Positions 52,153 through 64,000 of a DNA stretch of 64,000 bases are shown one piece after another. Numbering within the stretch: position 1 is the stretch's first letter; the number at the start of each line of letters is the position of its first letter. The translations under genes and the position numbers were made by a program. Source of the stretch: Anticarsia gemmatalis (taxonomy: Eukaryota > Arthropoda > Insecta > Lepidoptera > Erebidae); assembly GCF_050436995.1 (NCBI RefSeq), contig NC_134757.1, positions 7,700,501 to 7,764,500 on the forward strand. Reading direction: 5' to 3'. Under the pieces are notes generated by a model. That model had not been told where the DNA came from, searched no databases, and saw nothing but the letters and a program-made list of their open reading frames with translations.

Positions 52153-52756
52153 CTTAGAAGGACACAGTGTTTTGTTTCAAAGGTAACGTATTATATAACA
52201 TGGCCGGGACTGTCCAAGAATAAACCACCCCTCGATTTCCCGTTAATACACATATAGATCGTATTGTTTTACTCAACATCCACATCCGTGGAAAGATTGA
52301 AGAGAAAATCTGAGAATTTCTGATTATACTCCTTCTTAGTTTGTAAACACGAAGTATCAAGTTACATTTAACGTCCTAGACGCTTCAAAATTGTTAGTTA
52401 TACTGGAGGTATCCTTTGATAAAATAAATCGGAACTTTAACCCCGCAAAAGATCTAGGTCGACTATTTAGGTTTTGAAAGTGGTCGGCACACCACAGCAC
52501 ACATTAAAAGGTTGCATCGTGTACTTGATTTTAATTAATGCAAAATTCATTATTATTCCAAAAATATAGATCATACAGTGTACCCTTCTATCAAGCAAGG
52601 CACTGCTTTTGCGAAAGCTCTTCATATGACAGTGATCAAGCATCGGGAGTACATTTCGGAGTAAGATACAACTAAGGGAATGACTACGAATCACTAACGA
52701 GCCAACTATCGACCTTAACATATGACATGTGAAGCGTTCAATACGAAGGTGTTCTA

Positions 52757-55031
52757 CTAACCCAGCAGTGAATTTTCAGGGCAGTATTTGAGGGTGTGCG
52801 CGTGGTCGCCGGTGGCGCCACACCGAGGACAGCGGAACCGCCGTAGTACAGGACATTGCACACGTCCTCGACCGTCCTTCAACGCATGAGTCGTGTACCA
52901 GAACACTGGCCTGCCATTGTTCTTACAGAATGCACATTCCTGCAAGAAAAATCATTTGATGAAACGATATCATATTTATACATCACACTTGAAAAGCACA
53001 CGACACAGTTTCGCCTACGTTTGGTCAAGTTTTTCCACATTGTCGACCTCGTTGTAAATTTATCCCGATTCGTTAAATACCTATCTAATAAATTTACTAA
53101 AGTCTCGTATATCAACTACAAACATTAAAAAAAAATGTGCAATACCGCAGATTACCAACTAACGGTAACTTTGCAGTAAAGTTAACTGAGAGGATTTCCT
53201 GAATATTGGTAATACTTTTTGTATATCATATTAAGCTTTATTTTTTATACGACAAGAGTATCGTAAAAAATCTCCAAGTTTAAAACTGGTTCGCAGGATA
53301 ATGATGCGTTAGGTGACTTCAACTAATTAATTACGTTCTCAAATATGGAAGTTATCACTTGTATTGTATCGGAACACAAATTGTAATCCAATGTTGCCTT
53401 CCACGTCAACCGCCATCACTAGAATCAATAAATACCGATTAATTGACTCTTGTAGGTTTACGCGGCCTCGGCTACAAATATACCTTGTCCTCGCCTACCT
53501 CCTACCGTAGGACACCAATTATATTAGGAGGGTGGGTAACACCATTTTCCTGTACTTACTAATGATAATATTACTCTACGATTAATAATTCATCTAACAG
53601 TAGGTAGGTACTATACTAAACATCGTAAAGTACTTATCGAGACCAATTCTAGATACACGTTCCGTCGGAACCCTCATTAACTTTACAAAACTATGGAAAT
53701 GATCGAACAAATTTGACGAGCCCTTCCATTTGGGAGCTAGACATGACCCAAATATTAGAATTGGATGTTTTTATTTAGTCTACCTTTGAATAAGATATCG
53801 TCTCCTACGTAGCCTTATTATTGCCGAGCGTATTGAGGTCGACTTTTGGTCTAGTAATGTCTGTCTCAATTGAATACGAGAATTTACTTTTCTAGAAGTG
53901 TATGACAGACGAAAACCTAACCGATATGTAAGAAATCGTGCATAGTCAGTCAAGATTTACCAGACCTGGATGCTTATTGCTTACTACTTACCAGATATCT
54001 TTGAGTAATGACCCGTTGCCGGCGCAGCATATCAGCATACTTCATCAATAGTTCTAATTGTTGAGGTGTTAGGGACAACAAGGCTGCCTCGTGCTGTGAC
54101 ACTATATCCTCGAAGCTTTTAACAGGTTGCGGTATCATTTCTTTGTCTAAAATCAATACAATACACCGTTCATTATTCATTCACTATTTATAACCCATAC
54201 TTTAGACCTATCGATTTCGAATAGCCAACGGTCGTATTCTTGAAATACGAATAAGAATATCTATTGTAAAATATAGGTGGAACTTTTCAGTATAAAAGCG
54301 AACGCAAACTTAATCATTTATTCAGTTGGTTCGAAGTAAGAAAATTGGTAAGTTACCCTTGAGTTTTGTGTTAAGATACATATAAATTCGAGATGTGTGT
54401 AGACGTTGACAAGAGACGGTGAGAATTTAGAGCTATTTGGAAGTGTCTAGCGGAATAAAGGTCACGGTCAGCAGGCTACCCTCGCGTCTGAGACGTTCTT
54501 GGACCTAGCCTAGCGACACAGAATTACAACCTTTCTTATTTTCAATGACATCGGCCTGGCTTGCCTCCGCTGCTTTATCTTTACTTGTATCCATCGTGTG
54601 CACGGTCACTTGTGCCTCGAGTACTGCGGGGTCGAGCTTCACAGCTTCCAAAGCGTCTGAAATAACAGACACGCAATAAATTAACGACAAAATAATTGAC
54701 AAATCCTCTCCCTTGGAGCATACTATGATTATGTTTCGCAAATATCATTAAGCTCAATTCAGTTCATTCAGTAAATTGCTTCCAGTGTGAACGCAATCAA
54801 ATTAGTCATTAACTATTCTCATTATCTCCAATGTCGAAACTTCATTAGCCACAAAAAGTTCAATAAAAATAATTGAAAGGATAATTATAATCATTAACAG
54901 TATACATTTTTGACTACGAATGATTTTTCTTAATGCAATCGTAAAAACATATTTTATTTGTGTTAATACAGTAAAAAACGAGCTTTAAATCATACAGGCT
55001 TACCTGGTTTCCCGTTCAGATGAGCGAACAT
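52757..55031 (-). CDS. nanos: Nanos-family RNA-regulatory zinc-finger protein, 4 coding exons, 163 aa
   Basis: Nanos proteins bind mRNA with Pumilio and recruit deadenylases; they act in germline maintenance and posterior patterning. Exons: 55055-55004 (ATG at 55031), 54656-54531, 54146-53992, 52939-52757; phases agree. The last exon encodes the double CCHC knuckle: CAFCKNNG with C-x2-C-x12-H-x10-C, then CPRCGATGDHAHTLKYCP with C-x2-C-x7-H-x4-C, including the hallmark HALKDGRGRVQCPVLR. Exon 3 carries SFEDIVSQHEAALLSLTPQQ and a helical stretch ending QRYL joined to ECAFC. The N-terminus is uncertain: the 17 codons of exon 1 are open (HSSSLHCV before MFAHLNGKP), so an upstream exon could add residues, although a TAG lies in frame just before the acceptor if unspliced. 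The exon 2 donor (GTTGTA) is weak. The stop TAG overlaps a usable donor, so a second C-terminus is possible (see the 50184 exon). Lepidoptera have several nanos paralogues; I cannot say which this is. Confidence 0.92.
54291..54352 (+). promoter_or_regulatory. TATA box, initiator and splice donor on the strand opposite nanos
   Basis: TATAAAAG at 54291, an arthropod initiator TCAGT at 54322 (about 33 bases from the first T of the TATA box to the A), then only 22 bases to a donor ATTG|GTAAGT at 54347. The layout matches a core promoter with a short first exon, as in many insect cuticle-type genes. It sits in nanos intron 2 and points the other way. No downstream coding exon was identified on the plus strand. 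Confidence 0.35.
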
Positions 55032-58000
55032 CACACAATGTAGACTTGATGAGTGCTAAAAAATAAGCAGTTAATTTAAAAACTTGTTTGCTAAAAATAA
55101 AACAAAAATCCGGATCTTCACTACCTACTATTAATATTGTATGAAAACTGTTAACCATTTACGTTCTAAAAATGTGGTAAAAAATAGATCCATTCATTCT
55201 GAACCATAAAACAACATCGGTTACCTTCGGATAATGTGCAAAAATAACACGGTTTAAACAAAATAATATTTTAATTATGACGATCAACAGTGACTCGGCT
55301 ATAAGAAATTTGAATATAACTCACATTAAAAAAACAACAGTGACTACTTCCTTATACGTTCTCGACAAACTGAGATGTGTAAATGTGGTAAGAAATGAAT
55401 GGCTCATAATCCATTAGTAAAATGACGTTTAAAGCAGCTCACTCTCCGCAAATAATTTCTGACAATGTTCTTTAAAAAATCGTTAACTATGTGGGTACTT
55501 TGGATTTTATTCTGACATTTAAATATAGACCTCATTCATGGCTCACTCGTACTTTAACCATAGTGTAGACTGTTGACATTTTCATTGTTAAAAAAAAGTT
55601 TCTGATTTGCATAAAGATACTGTTTTAACAGATATTCTGATTGATTACATAATACGAGTAAAGTGACTTATAAATGTACCTATAACCAAATCGTCGTACC
55701 TAGCCGAAGAACCAAAATATTTTGTATATTTTTTATTAACTAGATTCGCTTAAAGTAATGCACTTTATCGTAAAATCTATGTAAATAAAAAATACTAAAG
55801 TTATAACCATATCGGTTATAAGTTTATTATTTTTTTTCTAAGACTAAGTTGAAAAAAATATATAAATTTGTAATATAAGTTGATAAAAACGGTTCCGGAC
55901 ATAATTGTACGAACTTTAACATCAAGTGTAAATAACTGGTATTTAATTCTACTATTACATGTTTTATGTGTTAAATATCTGGTTAAACTGGTCGTGACGT
56001 TTTTGCTTCGAATTGTAGTCGTAATGATCGTTTTTGAACGACATTAACATAAATTATATGCTTGGCCATATGACTCTCTAATTTAACTGAGTCTTTTTAG
56101 TCTAGAAGGTAAAATTTCAAATTCTATAAATCCGGTTTTTTTTAGTCTATTAGTATGCATTTGCTATGTAGACTTAAAGAATGTGTTCAACTTGTGTTAC
56201 GTCATCAATTTCTTTAAAAAGGCGTTTATTTCAACCAATTTTATACGTTCCTTTAACTATACTGTCATTTTAAGGAAGGTAGGTAACTATAGTCCAACGA
56301 CTTAGCATACAGCCTTGTAAGCATCGTCTGCAGCTGGCGGAGGTATATAAAACTTGGAATTTAGAACATCATTGAGCTGCAGGTTTATGCAGCTAACGGT
56401 AGCCTGTTAGATACAGCTAATTTATTTCGAAAATACATAGAATTGTTAGTTATAATTTCGATAAATCGTGCACGCAAAGGCTGTCTACTAAGTTGTCGGA
56501 CTATAATACCAAATTTTAAGGTACAGGTGCGCGCCTTCTCACGCTTAACATAACATTTCTTGAATTATATTTTTAAATAATTGCAATTTCTATTACGTTG
56601 ACGTTATCCATTCAGACGGCAGGCGGTTCCGTCTGTGGACTTTGTTCATTGGAATACCTTACAAATGTTAATTAATCTCCATTGAAAAGTCTCATTTTGA
56701 ACATACATAACATCGCTCCTGTTATACCCAAAAGAGGTTTATGAAATTCGACCTCGTTTCGCCGTTTATAATATTAGTTCCAGGTATTCGGGCGAGTTTA
56801 TTATAATATAGCGGCCACGACGACAAACTCCGGGCTACTATTACCTTTTTGCTCAACCCGGGTATTGAATACGGGACTTCGTGATCAGCAGTCATATACG
56901 CGTAGGCAGAGAGCGTAGCGCCTCATTCATAGAAGCAGTCTATCATTTATTTCTCATGTCTTCTCATTGTCTTAATCTTATCCTACTCAAAGTAAGAGAG
57001 AATGATGATTACATTTATGAGTCTCAGTGAACATATAGCAAAAAGTTAAATTTAACAAAACTCTTTTTAAATAAGAATTTGTTTGATAAATAGTGTAATA
57101 ATTGGCCTCGGCCATTCTATTTATATTAATAAAATCGCTCCTAAGGTCACAAGTTATTTTGTTTGAGTTTAATATTTATTATTAAATAGTTATATTTACT
57201 TATTAACCGACTGGCCGCGTATATAACTTATGTATACTTTTATGTTTTTGATTCTACTCCCACAGTAATTTCGATCCCATCGTTCCCATATAAACCTTAA
57301 AGTTACAAACATATAAAAAAAACATTTTTCCAATTAAGTTCAGTTGTTCAAAAGTTATACGCTAAATACATTTCGCTATTCGCTTCATTTTTATTTATGT
57401 AGAAAAGTATTTTTTTCTAGATTATTACTTATATAAATATTATTCATGAATTTGAATAAACAATTTACATTATTACGAAATATTTATAAAAGAAAGTGAT
57501 TTTTGATTTTGTATGCAAATTCATAGACACATTAGTGATCGTCATTTTTAAACGTTCACATCAGTTAAATAAATCCGACTAAAAATCTCGACCTATAAAA
57601 ATAATACGAAAAGTCGATAAAATTGTTTCACAAATGCAACAGTTGAACATTTGATAACAAAATATATTCAATTCTGGCGATAACCTTTCGATTTTTTAAG
57701 TCGGGGATACAGTCACAGATAATAAAACCCTAGTATATTAACAGTTCTCAGTTCTTATACCGTCGCCGTCGGTGCGCTTGCCGAACATAATAATATGTAC
57801 AGTTAAACATTTTTCACAGAACGCCGAACGAACAGTACAATTTCGTAAAAATCGACATGAATAATAAAAAGGAACAACCTAAAAAATTTTTTTTGTGAAT
57901 AGCGAGAAACAGAAAGTAAGTAGGTAGGTACTTGCGTTGTCCTGAAGAATTTTAAAAAGCATATAGGTACCTATAATGTCTGGCTAGCGCACTTGTTTTG

Positions 58001-58204
58001 GCCTCGGTGGAAATGGCACCTACTGCCTATGAACAACACCGGAGGGTAACATCGACCTTGCTGTCCGCGCCAGGGAGCAAGAAAAATGTTAAACTTAAAC
58101 CTGAGTATTTTTTAACTTTTTTATCGATATTCTGCGGTTTCTCTCGCAAATATATTGTCCCCAGCATCCCTGATAAGATGATTACAATATAGGATGATTA
58201 AAAA

Positions 58205-58500
58205 ACAAGTTGATAATGATGATCTATCCGACCGATTTCGGCCATGGCGACCACTTCAACTCCTAAATATAAGTCGGCGCTGATGCGCACGCAGATGGCT
58301 TATATAGCCAATTTTATTAGAAAATTCACGTGAAAAGTTATGTAAAGGTTAAAAAGAAAAATAAAACTCCCCCGAACCTAACTAATTTATTTACTGAACA
58401 TATTTTAAAACTTTATCTACAAAGTAATACACAGGCGGCTTTAATGCCAAAGGCAAGTGATCTGCGCGGAACTTAACCTACAACTAATAAAGAAATATAA
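58205..58500. repeat. Probable old transposon remnant
   Basis: GATCTATCCGACCGATTTCG and GCCATGGCGACCACTTCAAC, then GGCGGCTTTAATGCCAAAGG, resemble blocks often seen in moth intergenic DNA. No frame remains; the class is unknown. Confidence 0.3.
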
Positions 58501-58809
58501 AACAATCGAGGAAGTATTGGGAAATCCCACAGGGTTCGTAAAAATAAACTTGAATATCACGCGAGCGAGTCTTGTATTTATAGAAAGATTGAGTGACGTA
58601 TATTTATAGTAGTAGCTGCAGCTCTGATATAACGCGATTTTACGTGTGTGTGTTTTTTATTGCATTTTCACGTTAGCGTACAGAGCGATAAGCTGACGTT
58701 CTCACAATATTACGTCCATTTTAAAACATGTAATACCTAATACGTTTTCATTACGCATGCCGAATGACGATATTGAAGAAATTTTGTATTTTGTGTTAGC
58801 TACATCCAA

Positions 58810-59030
58810 ATCTACTTACATACTACATATCACGCTTGTTATACCCGAAGATGAAGGCAGAGGAAAATGAGATGCTCCCATGTGTCACCGTTAACAATGT
58901 TTGTGCCATATAGCCCAGCCTATTGCCATTTACCGGGCACGTTACGTTACCAAACTCTAGATTAACTATAGAAAAATATTCTAATACAAATCAAAAACGG
59001 CCACAGAGGCAAACAAAAGTACCAATTCTG
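58810..59030 (-). repeat. SINE, same family in reverse
   Basis: Reverse order of CTTGTTATACCCGAAGATGA, CCTATTGCCATTTACCGGGC and GTTACCAAACTCTAG, ending GGCCACAGAGGCAAAC. Confidence 0.5.
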
Positions 59031-59504
59031 TTATATTAAAACTCGGTACTACAACTGTAACATGAGGTATGTTTTAGCCGTCATTAGTGGGACGGCTTTA
59101 CACAAATTGGCAAAATTATGTTATGTTGAGCAACTAACTTGAAAGTACTTGAAACTAACAATACCGGAAATGAAATAGTTACACATTTTACATTGATGTT
59201 TTGGAAGATACACGCAAGTGGTGTATCGTATACCCTTACTATAATCATTATTTATAGTAATTTTATTATAATATAGGCGATAGGCCTTTCGGACGGCTTG
59301 AACGATTATGTCAATAGGTTGACCACTAACCATACGATAAAAACTAATTATACTAGTTATTAAACGTTAGGTGAGGTATTTACTGTATATTATCATGTTA
59401 TGCGCAATTGGCTGCTACTAACGACGATAGATTTTGTTCATATCAAATAGTCGTGGTAAAAATTAGCCATAGTGTTGATCAATTTTTTTTAACGTCTTTA
59501 AAAA

Positions 59505-59779
59505 ATACCGTCTCTGTGGCGTGACAGCGCGGTAATATATCCGACTGCTGATCACTAGGTCCTGAATCCAATTCCCGCTTTCGGCAAAGATCTTTTTTCC
59601 AATTATGTTAAGATATTTCTCGAGAAAAACTCTGTGTTTGGTAACGTGCAAAGTAAATGGCAATAGGCTCGACCCTATTTTACATGGGACTGATATGGTT
59701 AGTAACTAAACGTAGGAGTGTTTCATACACCTCTGACCTCTCCCTACCCTTTCTGGTATAACAGGCGTGATATTAAGTA
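59505..59779 (+). repeat. tRNA-derived SINE
   Basis: CTCTGTGGCGTGACAGCGCG head, CTGATCACTAGGTCCTGAAT middle, TTTGGTAACGTGCAAAGTAA body, GGCGTGATATTAAGTA tail. Confidence 0.55.
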
Positions 59780-60028
59780 CTAGCTGAGCCGCGCAACTTC
59801 GCTTGCGTCACATAAGAGAGAATTTTCCTTGTTTTTGAAAAATTTTTCGTTGCTATTCTGCTCCTAGTAGCCATAACGTGATGTTATACAAAAGCCAAAA
59901 GCCTTCCTCGATAAATGGGCTATCTAACACTGAAAGAATTTTTGGAAAATTGGAGCCGTAGTTCCTGAGATTAGCGCGTTCAAACAAACAAACAAACAAA
60001 CGCTTCAGCTTTATAATATTAGTATAGA
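59780..60028 (-). mobile_element. Lep1-like non-autonomous Helitron, abutting a SINE
   Basis: CTAGCTGAGCCGCGCAAC to AGTATAGA. It starts directly after the GATATTAAGTA tail of the SINE-like repeat that ends at 59779. Confidence 0.8.
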
Positions 60029-60494
60029 TGTATATTATCACAATAATAACTAGGCCACACAAGGACCATGACACTAGCAGTTACCTACCTCCAAACGTTT
60101 TGGAACATAAATATTATTAACTTGATTGGTGAAAATACTGTTTGAGTATAGAAATAGGTTCATTTACTATGAGGACAACATTTTAACTTGAAATTATATT
60201 CTTAAGACTATGAATACATATTATTATAGATAAAATTTAAGTGTCTGTCTATGATTTTAAGATAGCAATGTTTTATCAAACTATTTGAATTACTTTAAAA
60301 TAGTTATTTACATGATACCAAGGAATAACATATTTAAAAAATCGTCCGTCTGTCTTTCTGTTCGTCCGGAGTAAGTTTAGGAACTGTTTAATATATTGTA
60401 ACGGTACTTTATATAAAAAAGAGGGGATTCTAGGGCTATACATTATACTCATTGCCAGAAACAATTATCAATAAAAAACGTTAAATAAATTTTG

Positions 60495-60605
60495 TGAGCA
60501 TATTGAGTAGGTCTGAGAATCGGCCAACATCTAATTTCATACCCCTAAGTGACACTATTTTTTTTTATTTATATAGCAAAACAACGTTTGCCGTGTCAGT
60601 TAGTA
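60495..60605 (+). repeat. Partial copy of the 12540-12750 repeat
   Basis: Shares the GTCTGAGAAT(C/A)GGCCAACATC block and ACGTTTGCCG end with the copy at 12540. Confidence 0.4.
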
Positions 60606-61184
60606 TATTTATAATTTTAAAATATATATTAGAATAACATTTAGCGTTCAAAACTCGTGTGTATATTGTCCCAGGGTTATCTTTCACGGATTTAAACGTT
60701 TGTACATATTATTAAAGACAAGGTCTCGGGTTTGATAACAAGTTGATGTTGTAATTATCATTTATCATTATCACCGTGTATTTGCACATTAGCTAGTATC
60801 ATGTATAGACTCACCTATATTAGGGTAGGTCGTTACTACATTGGCACCAAAATCTTATTATAATACGTATGTTGAATATATTAATTTGTACTTGAAAACT
60901 CTCCATAGATTAGAATAGATTTGCTCCTTTACTGAATATAATAGCTAGTTGTAATTATGGCTTTTTATTCAAAGAGTTACATTCTGGGATAAAAACTGTG
61001 TCCTTTCTCGGATTCCATGGTATATTTGTACGAAAATTCATCAAAATTGGTTCAGTCATTTAGAACCGGAGTAGAGGCAGACTACTTTCTTATTTATATT
61101 AGTAAGGATAAGTGATAGTTTCACAGCTAACTGATTACATTCAAATGCAAGTGATTGACCACGATTTTGCGGTATTTTGAAGTA

Positions 61185-61310
61185 TATCATTTTTTTATGA
61201 CATGATGTATGTATGTGAATGAGGCGAGGGAAGTTTGTAAGGATCTTACCAGGTGCCGTTCTTCGGTCTCTGCCTACCCCAGTGGGAAAGGCGTGATATT
61301 ATGTATGTAA
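61185..61310 (+). repeat. SINE 3' fragment
   Basis: Only the tail is left: CTCTGCCTACCCCAGTGGGA then GGCGTGATATTATGTATG. Confidence 0.45.
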
Positions 61311-62542
61311 GTAAAATTTTTTACATACTTATTTTTTACACCTTAATTTCCGCAAAAGGTCGTTAACCTTTTAAGTCCTTTCTTTACGACCTGATTATCT
61401 CTAAACATTGATAGTTAACTGATAACCCGGTAGGCAGTTTCGAGCTAAGTCTGTGTCATATTTATTGGGGTGCGTATTTTTTTTTATTGCTTGTTTAAGA
61501 TTGACCATTTTCTTTCCTCTAACAGGCAAGCTACGACTGTTTCCCTCATAAGTTCTTAGTTATAATTAAATACTTTGAACATGAAAGAAGTATATAAGAT
61601 CATGACATTTTCTTGATATTATAAAGTAAAGTATCCTATAGGTATGCTTATCTGAGCTACAAACTATTCGTGTGTGTAATTGTATCAAAATTTATCGATG
61701 TGGTTTGATTGATTGTGTAGGTTTTGCTTGAAAGAGTAACAAATAACAACCATTTATAACCCTTTTAAAGTTTCGCATTAAAGTTATAATATTTTAGTAG
61801 AAAGTGGGATAGAATGAATTTTCAATGATTTATTCATGATGTAGGTATTCACGTGACACGTAGTATTACTGGTACTCTTACAATTTATTAAGTATAGTAG
61901 TGTAATTTATTTCCTTAGTTTTTGATTTTAGTGATTATAATCAAAGATTATAGTTCAATGGTCCAATTAATGTAGGAACCAATAATACTGCCCGTAACCC
62001 TACTTGGTTTTAAATGAAGCAGAACAAATGCGCGGTCGTAATTACTACGCTATGAAACTACTCTTTTAAATGTAGTCTATGGTAACATCCGGTAGGTATC
62101 CTTATCATGTGATAAAAGTGCAACATTGTAGCTGTCACTACTTCATTACGCGCATATTCTCGCCAAGGTCAGTAGGTGCGGGAATATTATTATGTAAGTA
62201 CCTAGTATACCTACTACATACCCTAGTATAATAACATAGTATTTACTACTACTTATGTAGTATTATGTACCATTACAAAGCATTATCGAGACAGCTCTAG
62301 AAAATACTAGTTTGTTGGGAAAGTACGACGCTACATTGTTATTTTGAAACAGTATTATAATTTTACATACAAACATATTATATCACGTCTGTTTATCGTA
62401 AAGGTGTAGACAGCGGTGTATATGCGGTGTAAATATACCCACGTTTCACAAGTTATAATGTAGTCCTATGTAATAGGAAGGAACCCTATTGCCATAAACC
62501 GGACATGTTATAAGCCTCCGGGCTACACTATTGATAAATTAT

Positions 62543-62595
62543 TACTATTGGTATTTCCTAAGTTATATCATATAACTTAGGAAATACCAATAGTA
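62543..62595. repeat. Perfect palindrome, 25-bp arms and 3-bp loop
   Basis: TACTATTGGTATTTCCTAAG and its exact complement around TCA. It sits close to a SINE-like stretch ending at 62530 (CCGGACATGTTATAAGCCTC). Confidence 0.65.
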
Positions 62596-62954
62596 CTTTG
62601 CCCGACCCAAGAATCGAACTTGAAGCCTTAGTAAAATACTGCAATTCTAAATTAATTTTATGGCAAAAATAACATCTTACAATTGTATAATTGACACGAA
62701 ACCGGTTGATTTTCTTCAGATTTCTTTTATATTGACAGCTTGATAGCACAATTTTTGCACGAGTTACCGTAATATTTAGGAACGTGCCTGAACAGGTAAC
62801 AGGAAGTTCTCCTTGCTTAATCCAATGAAAACATCTATGATGTTGATTCATTCTTTCATTATAAAGTTGGTGGTCATCCTAGTGTATGAAATAAATGGGT
62901 AAACGGCTGTTTTCTTAATCGATAACAAACGCGAATGAATTTTTACGTGAAGCA

Positions 62955-63070
62955 CCGTTCATATACCACTAAGTGGCCACCCATCTATAGAATACTAACG
63001 TTAAGGCTGTTTTAACCCACAGATAGCTTACCGACCGGTAAGCGCAACTATATAGCTACGAACGCATCTG
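62955..63070. repeat. Dispersed repeat, partial copy of the 5340-5590 family
   Basis: Holds only the end with CCACCCATCTATAGAATACT and TTAACCCACAGATAGCTTAC. Confidence 0.4.
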
Positions 63071-63622
63071 GTCTTTTATTCGCTATAATTTAGAACAGTA
63101 CAACATGATGTGACGTGCCAAGGGTCTTCAGATCATTACGGAAGGGTCCCCTAAGTAAGGAGCGACTACGCGAAGACGTTTAATATTCATGTTCGGTGCA
63201 TTAAGAGAGCAGACGCCATATTGCCAAAGCTATTTTTAATGTACATACTTATTATGTAGATTCCGAAAAACGACGAATTCTCGGGCGTTTTCTAACTTTT
63301 ATAAGTACCAAAACATAAAATGATATGCAGTCTTTTGCACAACCACAAAGAAAGACTGAAGGAAAACCCTACGAGATTTTACATAATATTTATTTTAATT
63401 ACCCCAACATAGACGTTAATTAGCAAAGTTTCAGTTAAACAATGATAGGGGAATATGTTTGCGATACCATAGAAGGAAAAGATCCAAATATAAACTTTAC
63501 CATCCTACACATGAATCGCCCATCAAATGTATTTTAGGTCCTAGAACAAGTACTCGACAATTGAAGAAGGCAGTTAATTAATAACTACAAAATCTATACT
63601 AAATACCTGTAGATTTTCTTTA

Positions 63623-63837
63623 TTTTTTCTTTTTTAAAGACAACTCCCAGAACTGCTTTTGTGTCGCGGAGACTTTTACAAACATACAAACAACGGAGAC
63701 ACAGAGAACATCCAGACCCGAAACAATTATTTGTGGATTGCACAAATAATTGTCCCGTGTGGCAATCGAACCCACGACCTCCCGACACAATGGTAGCGGC
63801 GTGGTGACCTAAACCACTGCGCCACGGAGGCAGTCAA
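63623..63837 (-). repeat. tRNA-derived SINE (second family)
   Basis: In reverse: GCCTCCGTGGCGCAGTGGTT, GGTTTAGGTCACCACGCC, and a good B box in GTGGGTTCGATTGCCACACG. It matches 51930-52152 along its length. Confidence 0.6.
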
Positions 63838-64000
63838 AAATAAAGATCTAAGACGAAAAATAAGACGCAGTTCAATTGAGCAAATGTCTCAAATATGATG
63901 CCAATTCCCTTGCACTATCATCAAATTCAAAGATTGTTATTTATTTGTACACCCTTTCTCAACTCATTGTCTTTCCTCTTTTAAACACCTTCACAATAAT

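Larger units (their letters stand above)
55056..64000. other. Sequence upstream of nanos, no coding exon recognised
   Basis: May include the nanos promoter and 5' exons. Seen: TATATAAAA at 56344 on the plus strand without a good initiator, a GC-richer frame at 57998-58090, SINEs, one Lep1 copy, a palindrome. None supports a gene. Confidence 0.4.

Noticed and set aside
52856..53128. Plus-strand 90-aa frame
   Set aside because: Overlaps the nanos zinc-finger exon in antisense; no domain of its own.
57998..58192. Plus-strand frame starting MASVEMAPTAYEQH as a first exon downstream of the antisense promoter in nanos
   Set aside because: No acceptor in the right phase was seen and no family match; left as unexplained sequence.
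63594..63788. 64-aa minus frame reading CLRCLYVCKSLRDT
   Set aside because: The same peptide pattern appears at 51740-52060 because both are readings of the same SINE.

Overview
This window looks like AT-rich nuclear DNA from a moth or butterfly (Lepidoptera). The genes are split into small exons with GT-AG introns. The spaces between them are filled with Lepidoptera-type repeats: many copies of a Lep1-like non-autonomous Helitron ending in CTAG, tRNA-derived SINEs, LINE 3' tails and hairpin MITEs. There is no operon, CRISPR array, phage or plasmid feature. A noctuoid moth is my guess, but the sequence alone does not fix the family.

Four protein-coding genes can be rebuilt exon by exon with matching reading phases, and all four lie on the minus strand. 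In transcription order (right to left) they are: (1) a nanos-family gene with two CCHC zinc knuckles (CDS about 55031-52757, possibly with an alternative last exon at 50184-50135); (2) a phospholipase B-like / lamina-ancestor protein, 8 coding exons, 686 aa (25074-21453), with a 5' UTR exon and perhaps remote non-coding first exons at 35357-35468 and 41281-41550; (3) CHMP2B, an ESCRT-III subunit, 6 exons, 210 aa (19702-17504); (4) a sugar-type gustatory receptor, 9 exons, 433 aa, apparently intact (15883-7856). The four genes serve unrelated functions (germline/translation control, lysosome, membrane scission, taste), so this is ordinary eukaryotic neighbourhood rather than a functional cluster.

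Region by region: 1-7.8 kb is gene-poor (LINE tail, mariner-type MITE, two Lep1 copies, an undefined repeat at 5.34-5.59 kb). 7.8-15.9 kb is the gustatory receptor, with two neighbouring Lep1 copies in intron 7 (one carrying a 148-bp tandem duplication) and a hairpin MITE in intron 3. 17.5-19.7 kb is CHMP2B. 20.8-25.35 kb is the phospholipase B-like gene. 25.4-41.5 kb has no recognisable coding exon and may be its long 5' intron; it holds a 471-bp fold-back element and several palindromes. 41.6-50 kb is repeat-rich and non-coding. 50.1-55.1 kb is nanos, with a TATA-Inr-donor signal on the opposite strand inside its second intron. 55.1-64 kb is again non-coding apart from SINEs, a Lep1 copy and a palindrome.

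I did not find a convincing new multi-gene system. The most interesting points are a Ser in place of the usual Cys nucleophile in the phospholipase B-like protein, a fold-back element whose only arm differences would all be G-U pairs in a plus-strand RNA, the possible alternative nanos C-terminus, and the antisense promoter-like signal inside nanos.
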